In this document: one piece after another, positions 35,316-43,826 of the stretch | Layout of the letters: every line of letters begins with the position of its first letter | Numbering within the stretch: the first letter of the stretch is position 1 | Source of the DNA: Mesorhizobium jarvisii | GTDB taxonomy: Bacteria; Pseudomonadota; Alphaproteobacteria; Rhizobiales; Rhizobiaceae | NCBI RefSeq assembly: GCF_003601985.1 | Contig: NZ_QZXA01000003.1 | Location: 558,001 to 622,000 of the forward strand | Direction: 5' to 3' | Length of the DNA stretch: 64,000 nt | Program-made: the position numbers and the translations under genes | Notes under the pieces: model-generated | The model's input: only the letters and a program-made list of their open reading frames with translations | The model's database searches: none | Told to the model about the DNA's origin: nothing

Positions 35316-36679
35316 TGCTGGTCGGCCTGCTTGTTCGCCGATTTGGTCGGGTCGATGGTGTTGTCGACATTGACGGACATGCCGTTGAAGAGGCGGTTCT
35401 GACCTGCCGTGACGACCTCGTCGCCGGCCTTCAGCCCTTCGACGATCTCGACCATGCCCTGATTGCGGCGGCCGGGCTTGACGAAGACCTGAGACAGCAC
35501 CAGCGCGGGCTTGTCGCCCTCCGCCGCCGGCTTGGCCGGGTCGGCAGCCGGTTTGGCGGCGTCGGGAGCGGCTTTGTCAGCCGGCTTTGCAGCGTCGGCG
35601 GCAGGCTTCATGGCATCAGCCGCCGGCTTCATGGCATCGGCAGCCGGTTTCATCGTGTCCGCCGGCTTGGCATCCGCCGACTTGTCGGTGGCCGCCGCGG
35701 CCGGCTTTTCTTCCGGCTTGGCGGGCTGCGCCGGGGCGGAGCCGGCGGGCTTGGCCGGCTGCACCACGAAGATATAGTCGCCATAGAGGCTGGTGGTCAG
35801 TGCCGTCTGCGGCAGCGACAGCACGTTCTGCTCCTCGGGCAGTTCGACACGCACCTGAACGAACTGGCCAGGGGTCAGCTTGCCGTCGGGATTGGCGACT
35901 TCCGCCCGGATGTTCACCAGCCGGCTGGACGGGTCGATCTTGGGGTCGATGCCGCGGATTTCGCCGGCAAACGGCATGTCCCCGCCGCTCAAGCCCAGCC
36001 GAACCGTCTGGCCGATCTTGAGCAGCGGGAGCTGCTGTTCGGGTACAGAGAAATCGACCCGCATCGTGTCGAGATCCTGCAGTGTCACCACGGCGGTGCC
36101 GGGCGCCATATACTGGCCGATATCGATCTTCGGAATACCGACCGTGCCGCCGAAAGGCGCCGTCAGCTGCTTCTGGTCGAGCACGGCCTGCAGCTTGGTG
36201 ACCTGGGACGCCGAAGCCGAAGCCGCCGCACGTGCGGTGTCCAGCGTCGAGTCGGAGCCGACGCCACGCCTGGTCAGTTCGATGGCGCGGGTCAGCGATA
36301 CCTGATCGAGGGCGGCCTGCGCCTTCTGCGCGTCGAGATCGGCGCGCTCGACGGCATCGTCGAGCTGCAGCAGCACCGCATTGGCCGCCACCTTCTGGTT
36401 GGCATGGAAAAGGATGTCCTTGACGATGCCGGTGGTCTCGACCGTTAGGTCGACGCCGCGCACGGCTCGCACCGTACCGATCGCCTCGACGCCCGGCGTC
36501 CAGCTCGACGGCTTGGCGATGGTCGTCGACACTGTCGCAGCCGGCGGCTTCATCGTGGCGAAATACTGCTTGATGCCGTTGTCGCGCAGGAAGTTGAAGC
36601 CGACGATGCCGCCGACCACAACGACCAGCACGGCCAGAACGAGAATGATGACGAAGAAACGGAGTATGCGCTTGAACAA
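35312..36679 (-). CDS. RND efflux periplasmic adaptor (membrane fusion protein) with Ala/Lys/Pro-rich insert
   Basis: A 455-residue adaptor. An N-terminal membrane anchor is followed by a lipoyl half, coiled-coil hairpin, second lipoyl half and beta barrel. A TTG start at 36679 is chosen because GAGGGGAC sits just upstream and the membrane anchor begins there. Between the barrel and the C-terminal membrane-proximal part there is an unusual insert of about 80 residues made of Ala, Lys, Pro and Asp, with KPAADAM repeated three times. Its stop overlaps the pump start. Adaptors of this group are usually near 380 residues, so the insert accounts for the extra length. Confidence 0.88.
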   Translation of the reverse strand: MFKRILRFFVIILVLAVLVVVVGGIVGFNFLRDNGIKQYFATMKPPAATVSTTIAKPSSWTPGVEAIGTVRAVRGVDLTVETTGIVKDILFHANQKVAANAVLLQLDDAVERADLDAQKAQAALDQVSLTRAIELTRRGVGSDSTLDTARAAASASASQVTKLQAVLDQKQLTAPFGGTVGIPKIDIGQYMAPGTAVVTLQDLDTMRVDFSVPEQQLPLLKIGQTVRLGLSGGDMPFAGEIRGIDPKIDPSSRLVNIRAEVANPDGKLTPGQFVQVRVELPEEQNVLSLPQTALTTSLYGDYIFVVQPAKPAGSAPAQPAKPEEKPAAAATDKSADAKPADTMKPAADAMKPAADAMKPAADAAKPADKAAPDAAKPAADPAKPAAEGDKPALVLSQVFVKPGRRNQGMVEIVEGLKAGDEVVTAGQNRLFNGMSVNVDNTIDPTKSANKQADQQ

Positions 36680-36773
36680 GGAAGTCCCCTCAGTCGAAAT
36701 CCGGCGCGAAGCGCGGACATCGGGACACATATCGACTGCGGGTCCCGATTTCAAATAGTGGCGGCTTTACTGT

Positions 36774-36787
36774 ACCGTCTGGACGGT
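36774..36787. promoter_or_regulatory. Operator between RND operon and TetR gene
   Basis: ACCGTC-TG-GACGGT is a perfect 6-2-6 palindrome in the divergent promoter region, 38 bp upstream of the TetR gene start. Its form is typical of TetR/AcrR sites that control efflux pumps, so autoregulation and pump repression are likely. Confidence 0.72.
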
Positions 36788-36824
36788 CTTGTCAATTGGG
36801 CCTAAGCTTGCGAAGGGAGGCGCC

Positions 36825-37388
36825 ATGAGAGCCCGACGACCGAACTCGCGCGAGAAGATACTCGCGGCGGCGGCTGACGTTGCCCGGGAATCCGGGCCCG
36901 GCAGCCTGTCGCTGGATGCCGTCGCCAGCCGCGCTGGCGTGTCGAAGGGTGGGTTGCTCTACAATTTTCCGACCAAGGCCAAATTGATGCAGGGGCTGGT
37001 CGAAGGCTATCTGCGCGACTTCGAGCAGGCGCTGGAGACCGCCAACAGCAACGACGATGGCAAAAATCCGCTCGCCGTCTATATCAGGCTGTCGGCCGAT
37101 GATTGCGAGGAAAAGCGCCCCTCGGCCTCGTGGATCTTTTCGGCGATCGCCGAGGATCCCGATTTCATGACGCCGATAAAGACATTCAAGCGGCAGCTTT
37201 TCGAACGGCTGAAGGGCGAAACATCAGACCTCAAATCGCTGCTGGTCTGTTACCTCGCCATCGAGGGGCTGCGCAGCATGAACCTTTTCGATTCCGACGT
37301 GCTGTCGAAGGACGAGCGGGAACTGCTGGTGGCGTCCTTGCTGGAAATCGCCGGTTCGCCCGATGCGGCGCAAGCCCCCGCGACGTAA
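36825..37388 (+). CDS. TetR-family repressor of the RND efflux operon
   Basis: A 187-residue regulator. The HTH lies at about residues 8-50 with SLDAVASRAGVSKGGLLYNF. The ATG at 36825 has GGGAGG directly upstream; earlier in-frame codons lie inside the operator region. It is divergent from the RND pair with a palindrome between them. The ligand is presumably a substrate of the pump. This group is common near RND pumps in rhizobia. Confidence 0.86.
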   Translation: MRARRPNSREKILAAAADVARESGPGSLSLDAVASRAGVSKGGLLYNFPTKAKLMQGLVEGYLRDFEQALETANSNDDGKNPLAVYIRLSADDCEEKRPSASWIFSAIAEDPDFMTPIKTFKRQLFERLKGETSDLKSLLVCYLAIEGLRSMNLFDSDVLSKDERELLVASLLEIAGSPDAAQAPAT

Positions 37389-37434
37389 TCCTGAAAGCCT
37401 TCAGCCGGCAGGCACCGGTTTTTCCGGGTCAGAC

Positions 37435-38508
37435 TCAAAAAGCCTTGCCGGTGTCAGGGTCGAAGAGCCGCAGCGCGTCCTCGCTGAAGGCGAAGCTTGC
37501 CGCCTGACCTTTCGCGACGCGGGACGCCGGCGGCAGGCAGGCCGTCAGCCGCTGTGTGCCGATCCGTGCGGTGGTGACCAGTTCGGGACCGGTCAATTCG
37601 ACGACTTCAATTTCCACCGGCACTGACGGCGCGGCCGCATCCGCCGCGACCCGCAGTGCTTCGGGCCTGATGCCGGCCACAACCCGCGCTCCGTCCTGCA
37701 CCGCGTCGCGGAAACGGGCGGGCAAGGGCAGGCTCGCCTTGGCGCCATCGATGGCCAGCGTGGTCCCTTGAACCGTCGCCTGCAGCATGTTCATCGACGG
37801 TGCGCCGACAAAGCCGGCGACATAGAGCGTTGCCGGCTCGTTGTAGATCTCCTCGGGCGTGCCGAGCTGCTCGATCCTGCCGTCGCGCATCACCGCGATG
37901 CGGCTCGCCAGCGTCATTGCCTCGATCTGGTCGTGAGTGACGTAGACGACGGTGGTCTGCAGCATCTGATGCAGGCGCTTCAGCTCGGTGCGCATTTCCA
38001 GGCGCAGCTTGGCGTCGAGATTGGACAAGGGTTCGTCGAACAGGAACACCTGCGGCTTGCGCACCAGTGCCCTGCCGATGGCGACGCGCTGGCGCTGGCC
38101 GCCGGAAAGCTGGCTCGGCTTGCGGTCGAGCAGGGCTTCGATCTGCAGCAGTCTTGCCGCCTCGGCCACCGCCTTTTCGCGCTCGTCGGCGGCGACGCCG
38201 CGCATTTCCAGCCCGAAGCCGATATTACGGCGCACGGTCAGGTTCGGATAGAGCGCGTAGGACTGGAAGACCATGGCGATGTCGCGGTTCTTGGGGTGAA
38301 CGCCAAGGATCGAGCGGCCGCCGATCAGCACGTCGCCGCTCGTCGCTTCGGCGAGGCCGGCGATGATGTTGAGAAGCGTCGACTTTCCGCAACCCGACGA
38401 GCCGAGCAGCACCAGGAATTCGCCGCTCTGCAGAGCGATGTCGATGCCTTTCAGCGTTTCGACGCTGCCGTAATTCTTGCGGACGTTGCGGATTTCAAGC
38501 GCGCTCAT
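37435..38508 (-). CDS. Sugar ABC transporter ATPase (MsmK/UgpC type)
   Basis: A 357-residue ATPase. Walker A GSSGCGKS is at 36-43, LSGGQRQR in the signature region, then VFLFDEPLSNLDAKLR and a C-terminal TOBE/OB domain, as in carbohydrate importers (CUT1). It is the last gene of a six-gene leftward operon and overlaps the kinase gene by 14 bp. The overlap fixes the ATG at 38508. It energises the permeases at 40452-42181. Confidence 0.92.
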   Translation of the reverse strand: MSALEIRNVRKNYGSVETLKGIDIALQSGEFLVLLGSSGCGKSTLLNIIAGLAEATSGDVLIGGRSILGVHPKNRDIAMVFQSYALYPNLTVRRNIGFGLEMRGVAADEREKAVAEAARLLQIEALLDRKPSQLSGGQRQRVAIGRALVRKPQVFLFDEPLSNLDAKLRLEMRTELKRLHQMLQTTVVYVTHDQIEAMTLASRIAVMRDGRIEQLGTPEEIYNEPATLYVAGFVGAPSMNMLQATVQGTTLAIDGAKASLPLPARFRDAVQDGARVVAGIRPEALRVAADAAAPSVPVEIEVVELTGPELVTTARIGTQRLTACLPPASRVAKGQAASFAFSEDALRLFDPDTGKAF

Positions 38509-39433
38509 GCGTGGCTTTCCTTGGATGCATCGGTTCGCCGTAGTTACGGGGCAAGGTTGATATGGCGCGCGACGCCACCTGCGTCGCGGCTGCAAGCGAG
38601 GCGGTCAGTGTCTGGTCCTGCGCCAGTGCGGCCAGGAAGGCCGCATTGAAAACATCGCCGGCGCCGATGGTGTCGATGACCTTGACGTCAGGCGCGTTCG
38701 CCGTGACCAGCGCTCCGCCCGGGCCGATGGCGATCGCCCCTTCGGGGCCGCGCTTGACGACGGCGGTCGCGCCCTTCTTCATGCTGGACTGGATTTGCCG
38801 CGCGGCCTCGACCGGATCGGGCAGGCCGGCCAGGGTCACGGTCTCCACCTCGTTAAACAGAGCAAGGTCGCAATGCGCGAGCCATGTGCGGGCCGCCTGG
38901 CAGTTCGCTGGGGTCCAGCCCTCCATCGGCCAACCGGTGTCCAGCGCCACCGCTATGTCGTGCCCGTTCGCCCAGTCGAAGAACGCTTCGTAGTCGCGGG
39001 TGAGGTCATCGGTGAGGAAGGAGCCGCACAGCAACGCATAGCCGCCGGCGAGGCGCTTGCCGTCGAGCACCGAAAATACGTCGGCAAGGCTGAAGCGGGG
39101 CAGGTGGCCGCGCGTGGTGAAAAACGTCCTTTCGCCGTCGGGATGGGTCATGCCGACCGAAAGCGTCGTGCTCTCCGGGCGCACAGGCCATTTGTCGGCG
39201 CGCGTGCCGAACGCCTCACGCAGCCAGCGGCCGAACTGGTCGTCGCCGACATTGGCGGCGATCTCGAAATCAATGCCCAACGCCTGCCAGGCGAGCCCGG
39301 TGTTGCCGGCCTGTCCACCAACGCGCAGATCGTCGTGATCGACGACGGTTTCCGTGCCTGCCTTCGGCCATGGCGCGACCGGGCCGACAATCAGGTCGAC
39401 ATTGACATTGCCGATCACCGTGAGCGGACGCAT
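38495..39433 (-). CDS. PfkB-family sugar kinase
   Basis: A 312-residue ribokinase-like enzyme. GGQAGNTG near residue 40 and DTIGAGDVFNAAFLAAL near the C-terminus (catalytic Asp at about 260) are the two PfkB signatures. The ATG at 39433 overlaps the upstream SIS gene stop (TGATG) and has AGGAG ahead. In a fructoselysine-like operon it would phosphorylate the imported conjugate, and the SIS enzyme would then split it. The exact sugar is not defined by sequence. Confidence 0.87.
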   Translation of the reverse strand: MRPLTVIGNVNVDLIVGPVAPWPKAGTETVVDHDDLRVGGQAGNTGLAWQALGIDFEIAANVGDDQFGRWLREAFGTRADKWPVRPESTTLSVGMTHPDGERTFFTTRGHLPRFSLADVFSVLDGKRLAGGYALLCGSFLTDDLTRDYEAFFDWANGHDIAVALDTGWPMEGWTPANCQAARTWLAHCDLALFNEVETVTLAGLPDPVEAARQIQSSMKKGATAVVKRGPEGAIAIGPGGALVTANAPDVKVIDTIGAGDVFNAAFLAALAQDQTLTASLAAATQVASRAISTLPRNYGEPMHPRKATHERA

Positions 39434-40455
39434 CACTCGCTCCTGGTGATCTTGGTCGAGCGCACGGGCGTACCGGCATTGTCGACGCGACTGTCGGCGA
39501 AGGCGATCATCAGGCGCTGTGCCACCGGCAGCATGGCGAAGATCGCGGCGAGACCCGAAGCCGGCTTGAACGAGAGCGTGACGGCGCCCGCGACTGGCGA
39601 TTGCCCGGAAGCGTCGAAGATGATCAGCGGCGCGTCGGCCTCGACCACGGAAAGGGCCATCGCCGTCACCAGTTCCGCTGTCGGATCGTTGCCGCGAAAC
39701 AGGATGACGCCGATTTTTGGGCCGAGCATCTCCATCGGTCCGTGCCGCAACTGGCCGCCTTCGAGCGAGAAGCAGGGCAGCCGCGACAGTTCGGTGAGGC
39801 CGAGCGCCAGCGCCTCGGCGACGCCCTGCAGGCGGCGGCCGGAGGTGACGATGCTCGTTACCTCCTCCAGCGCTGCGAGCGCTTGCGTGATGTCGTTGTC
39901 CTGTTTCTGATCCAGTGCGCCAAGAGCGGCACTCGGGTCCTCGCCCAACGCAGCCAGGATGGCCAGATGCAAGGCGAAGGTCACGGTCAGGCTGCGGGTC
40001 GCGGCGAAGGCCAGTTCGGTGCCGCCGGCGCCGACCAGGCAAGGCGCGGCGCGGGCGAGAAAGGAGCCGCCTTCGAGCGTCAGGCCGAAAACATCGGCAA
40101 CGCTTCCGGCTTCCGCAAACCATCTGACGACCTCCGCGCTCTCGCCAGACTGCGAGGTGACGAGCACCGTCTTGCCGTCCAGCGGCACCGGCTGGCCGAG
40201 CTGTTCCGAGAGCGGCAGCGCCAGCGCATCGATGCCATGCGCGCGATAGAGCGGCTCGACGGCGCGGCTGACGGCATGCGACCCGCCCATGCCGAGCAGC
40301 AGCAGCCGGCCGGTTTTCCTGGTCGAGGCGGCGACGTTTGCCGCCATCGCAGCGTTGTTCTCGAACGAAGCACGCGCATCCGCATGCTGGCGCGCCATTT
40401 CGCGGTCGATGGCGACCAGTCCGGCCGGTCGAGATCTCGTTGCAGTCATCGTCAT
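39433..40455 (-). CDS. SIS-domain sugar isomerase/deglycase (FrlB/AgaS-like)
   Basis: A 340-residue protein with two SIS modules. GMGGS at 55-59 and SQSGES at 101-106 are phosphosugar-binding stations of the first module. The family includes glucosamine-6-phosphate synthase isomerase domains and the fructoselysine-6-phosphate deglycase FrlB. There is no glutaminase domain. The start overlaps the permease stop, and the stop overlaps the kinase start. With a PfkB kinase and a CUT1 importer, a deglycase or deaminase role on a phosphorylated amino-sugar is likely. Confidence 0.83.
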   Translation of the reverse strand: MTMTATRSRPAGLVAIDREMARQHADARASFENNAAMAANVAASTRKTGRLLLLGMGGSHAVSRAVEPLYRAHGIDALALPLSEQLGQPVPLDGKTVLVTSQSGESAEVVRWFAEAGSVADVFGLTLEGGSFLARAAPCLVGAGGTELAFAATRSLTVTFALHLAILAALGEDPSAALGALDQKQDNDITQALAALEEVTSIVTSGRRLQGVAEALALGLTELSRLPCFSLEGGQLRHGPMEMLGPKIGVILFRGNDPTAELVTAMALSVVEADAPLIIFDASGQSPVAGAVTLSFKPASGLAAIFAMLPVAQRLMIAFADSRVDNAGTPVRSTKITRSE

Positions 40456-41297
40456 CCTTTCACACCGCCGCTGGTCAGGCCCGAGATCAGCGCCCGCTGC
40501 ATGACGAGGCCAATCAGCACCGGCGGCAAAGCGGCCAGCACGCCGGCGGTGGCGATCAGCCCGTAGTCGGAAACACGGCCGCCGGCCAAATCGGCGATGG
40601 CGACGGTCAAGGTCTTGGCGCGCTGGTCGGAGGTGAACAGCAGCGCATAGAAGAATTCGTCCCAGGCGAGCAGCACGGCAAACAGCGCCGATGTCGCCAT
40701 CACTGGCGCCGCCAGCGGCAGCGTGATGATGCGCAAGGTCTGGAACAAGCCGGCGCCGTCGATCATCGCCGCCGCCTCGATCTCGCGCGGGATCGAGTCA
40801 AAGCCGGATTTCATCAGCCAGGTGGTGAAGGGCGCCAATATGGTCAAATAGACCAGCGCCAGGCCGAAGACATTGTTGAGCAGGCCGAGATGCGACAGGC
40901 CCATATAGAGCGGCACGGCGAGCGCCACCGGCGGCAGCATGTAGGTGGCGATGACCATCGACAGCGACCAGCCGATCGCCGGCGTGCGCGAGACCGCCCA
41001 GCCGGCGGGGATGGCCAGGGCGAGTGCGGCCAGCGTCGCCATGCCGGCGATCTCCAGGCTGTTGCGCAGCGACGAGGTGAAGGCGGCACCAGCGCTGTTT
41101 TCGGCTGTCGACAGCAATGTCTGGTAGCGCGAGAAGTCGGCGGCCTGCGGCCACCAGCGCAGCGGCTTGGCGGCGAGATCGGCGGCCGGCGAAATGCTCA
41201 TGATGAACAGCCAGGCGATGGGAGCCAGGATGATGGCGGCGAGCAGCAACGCGCAGCCATGGATGAAGATGGTAAAGGCGGGGCTTCTGCGTTCCAT
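40452..41297 (-). CDS. Carbohydrate ABC permease, MalG-like
   Basis: A 281-residue permease with six helices. The EAA loop REIEAAAMIDGAGLFQTL is at about residues 166-183. It overlaps the preceding permease in a TGATG arrangement and the SIS gene by 4 bp. It forms the channel with the protein at 41297. Confidence 0.92.
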   Translation of the reverse strand: MERRSPAFTIFIHGCALLLAAIILAPIAWLFIMSISPAADLAAKPLRWWPQAADFSRYQTLLSTAENSAGAAFTSSLRNSLEIAGMATLAALALAIPAGWAVSRTPAIGWSLSMVIATYMLPPVALAVPLYMGLSHLGLLNNVFGLALVYLTILAPFTTWLMKSGFDSIPREIEAAAMIDGAGLFQTLRIITLPLAAPVMATSALFAVLLAWDEFFYALLFTSDQRAKTLTVAIADLAGGRVSDYGLIATAGVLAALPPVLIGLVMQRALISGLTSGGVKG

Positions 41298-42181
41298 CAG
41301 GCGGCACTCCCGGCGGTCTTCCTGACCAGCGCCGCATAGGCGACGGCGAGCACGGTGACGAGCAACGTGACGATCAGCGCCAGCGACGCGCCGGAGCCGG
41401 CGCGCTGGAAGGAGAAAGCCTCCTGGTAGACAAGGATCGACAGCGTGCGCGTGCTGTTTGCCGGGCCGCCGCGGGTCATCACCCAGATGATGTCGAAGAC
41501 CTTGAAGGCCTCGATGGTGCGCAACACCAGCGCCACCATAAGCGGGCCGGCGAGATAGGGCAGGATGACGAAGCGGAAGCGGTTGAACGGTCCCGCGCCA
41601 TCGACAAGCGAGGCGGCGGTGATGTCGCGCGGCACCGCCTGCAAGGCGGCGAGCGCGATCAACGCCACCAGCGGAAAGTTCTTCCAGCAGTCGGCGACGA
41701 TCAGGGCCACCAGCGCCGTTCCCGGCTCACCCAGCCAGGAGCGGTAGGCGTCGATGAGATTGAGTTGCGTCAAGGCGGCGTTCAGCGCGCCATATTCGGG
41801 ATTGTAGATCAGCCGCCACAGCGTGGCGTTGACCACGGTCGGCAATGCCCAGGGCAGGATCATCAAGGCGCGCAGGATGGCGCGACCGTGGAACTGCTGA
41901 TTGAGGAGCAACGCGGCGAGAACGCCGATCACCATTTCGGCGGCAACGGAAATGACGGCGAACAGCGTCGTGGTGACCAGCGTGCGCGAAAAATTCGAGC
42001 TCGACAGCATGTTGGTGTAATTGTCGAAGCCGACGTAATTGCCGCCGGTGCCGACCAGCTTGGCGTCGGTGAAGGAAAGACCGACCGTATCGACCAGCGG
42101 CCAGCCGATGACGGCGACCATGACCACGAGCAGCGGCAGCATCAGCAACCAGGCACGGGTCGTCATCCAGGTGCTCGACAT
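41297..42181 (-). CDS. Carbohydrate ABC permease, MalF-like
   Basis: A 294-residue permease with six helices; RDITAASLVDGAGPFNRF holds the EAA loop. The periplasmic loop between helices is short, as in MsmF/UgpA-type proteins rather than E. coli MalF. It is the second gene of the operon, after the binding protein, with a palindromic repeat in the 184-bp gap. Confidence 0.92.
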   Translation of the reverse strand: MSSTWMTTRAWLLMLPLLVVMVAVIGWPLVDTVGLSFTDAKLVGTGGNYVGFDNYTNMLSSSNFSRTLVTTTLFAVISVAAEMVIGVLAALLLNQQFHGRAILRALMILPWALPTVVNATLWRLIYNPEYGALNAALTQLNLIDAYRSWLGEPGTALVALIVADCWKNFPLVALIALAALQAVPRDITAASLVDGAGPFNRFRFVILPYLAGPLMVALVLRTIEAFKVFDIIWVMTRGGPANSTRTLSILVYQEAFSFQRAGSGASLALIVTLLVTVLAVAYAALVRKTAGSAA

Positions 42182-42235
42182 CGGAGCAACCTCTCCCTAG
42201 CGATCTTGGTTTCAGACATAGCACGGGCCGCACTC

Positions 42236-42339
42236 GCGCATGACCCCGGAAGTCGGAACCCACTTCCGGAAAGGATCATGCGCAAGATCAGAAGCGCTAC
42301 AGCGTCCTTTGCGCGTCCAAGGGACGCGCGGCGCTGTAG
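42236..42339. repeat. Double palindromic intergenic element inside the sugar operon
   Basis: GCGCATGA (42236-42243) pairs with TCATGCGC (42276-42283) around a CCGGAAG core, and CTACAGCG (42297-42304) pairs with CGCTGTAG (42332-42339) around an AAGG centre. This is the form of a common dispersed repeat in Mesorhizobium-like genomes. Lying between binding protein and permeases, it may reduce read-through or stabilise the upstream mRNA so that more binding protein is made. Confidence 0.8.
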
Positions 42340-42365
42340 TGCCGCCCGCAACTGGAGAAAAGTGC

Positions 42366-43604
42366 TTAGAGGCCGCTGTTCTTGGCGGCCGTGGTCAAGG
42401 CATCCTCAGGCGAGGACTGGCCGAGCAGCGATTCCTGGATCGCCTGCTGCAGCGCGGTCGACAGTTCCTGGTATTTCGGCGTGGTCGGACGCGGATACAT
42501 GGCGGCAAGACCCTGCTTGGCGGCGGCGATCAGCTCTTCCTGGCCCTTGGTGACGGCCGGGTCGTCATAGGACGAGGCCCAGATCGGCAGCGACAGCTTG
42601 GCATACTGGTTCTGCGTCGCCTGCGAGGTCATGTATTCGATGTATTTCCAGGCTTCGTCCGGATGCTTCGAGACCGCGGTGACGCCGAGGCCCATCGAAC
42701 CGTTGACGGCCGACACCTCGCTGATACCGGTGACGCCCGGTGCCGGCACGACGCCGACCTTGCCCGCCACCTTCGAGTCCTTCGGATCGTTGGCCATATT
42801 GTACATGTAGGTCCAGTTAAGCGCGAAGGCGGCATCGCCGTTTTCAAAGACCTTGCGCACGTCTTCTTCCAGGAATTCCTTGGAATTCGGGTTGGTGAGG
42901 CCGGACTTGTAGCTGTCGACCATGTATTTCAGCGCCGAGAGGCCGCCGCCATTCTGGAAGTCCGGCTTGCCGTCCTTGAGGAAGTCGCCGCCATAGGCGC
43001 TGACCAGCGTGGTGTAGTCGCAAATCGCGGCCTCGGCCTGCGACCAGCTCCAGGCGATCGGCGTCTTCAGCAGGCCCTTGTCCTGGATGATCTTGGCCTG
43101 TGCGCCAAGCTCTTCCCAGGTCTTCGGCGGTGTCTTGATGCCGGCCTTCTCCAGGATGTCCTTGTTGTAGAACAGATATTTGGTGTCGAGGATCCACGGC
43201 ATGCCGTAGTATTTGCCGTCGTACTGGACCGTGGTCCAGGCGCCGGGCAGCACACCCTTCTTCATGTCGTCGGTGATCTTCGACGAGACGTCGACCAGCA
43301 CCTTGTTGGTGGCGTATTCGGCCGGCCAGATGACGTCGAACAGCACGACGTCGTAGCCGCCGCCCGACCCCTGGGCCAGCACGGTCTTGTCGTGCAGGCC
43401 TTCATAGGGAACGAATTCGAGATTGACCTTGACGTCCGGATTGGCCTTGGTGAAGGCGTCCGTCATGGCGCGCACATCGGCCTCGCTGTAGGCGGCCTGC
43501 GCCATGAACAGCGCATTGAGCGTCGTTTCGGCGAAAGCGTGAGGGACGAGCAGTCCTCCGGCGAAGACCGCGCCGACCAGTGTTTTGGTGATTGTCTTAA
43601 GCAT
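42366..43604 (-). CDS. Sugar ABC transporter periplasmic binding protein
   Basis: A 412-residue CUT1 binding protein with a signal peptide ending in AFA-E. Features include a long ligand-binding body with YEGLHDK, PWILDTKYLFYN and AFALNWTYMYN-like segments typical of the MalE/UgpB group. It is the first gene of the operon and is followed by a repeat element. The divergent ROK regulator and palindrome lie upstream. Confidence 0.92.
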   Translation of the reverse strand: MLKTITKTLVGAVFAGGLLVPHAFAETTLNALFMAQAAYSEADVRAMTDAFTKANPDVKVNLEFVPYEGLHDKTVLAQGSGGGYDVVLFDVIWPAEYATNKVLVDVSSKITDDMKKGVLPGAWTTVQYDGKYYGMPWILDTKYLFYNKDILEKAGIKTPPKTWEELGAQAKIIQDKGLLKTPIAWSWSQAEAAICDYTTLVSAYGGDFLKDGKPDFQNGGGLSALKYMVDSYKSGLTNPNSKEFLEEDVRKVFENGDAAFALNWTYMYNMANDPKDSKVAGKVGVVPAPGVTGISEVSAVNGSMGLGVTAVSKHPDEAWKYIEYMTSQATQNQYAKLSLPIWASSYDDPAVTKGQEELIAAAKQGLAAMYPRPTTPKYQELSTALQQAIQESLLGQSSPEDALTTAAKNSGL

Positions 43605-43760
43605 CTTCTTCTCCCATTTCCGGCGTTGAGCGGGTCGGCGATGCGGGCGTTTCGCTTCGCCTTCCCGGGTCCATGTCGCGTGACCTGATGCTTACCCGGT
43701 CGACCAGTGGCGACAGGCGGAAGGCCTTGGCCATCTTGTTTTCGGGACATTCGGTTTGCA

Positions 43761-43783
43761 TTAAGTCAACTCGCTTGACTTAA
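43761..43783. promoter_or_regulatory. Operator of the sugar operon / ROK regulator
   Basis: TTAAGTCAA-N5-TTGACTTAA is a perfect 9-5-9 palindrome. The second arm contains TTGACT, which with TATTCT at 43796-43801 could form a promoter for the ROK gene. It is well placed between the ROK gene and the divergent binding-protein gene to repress both. Confidence 0.82.
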
Positions 43784-43826
43784 TTAGTCGATCAATATTC
43801 TAATGGAGTCAAGAGGGGAAAAGCCG

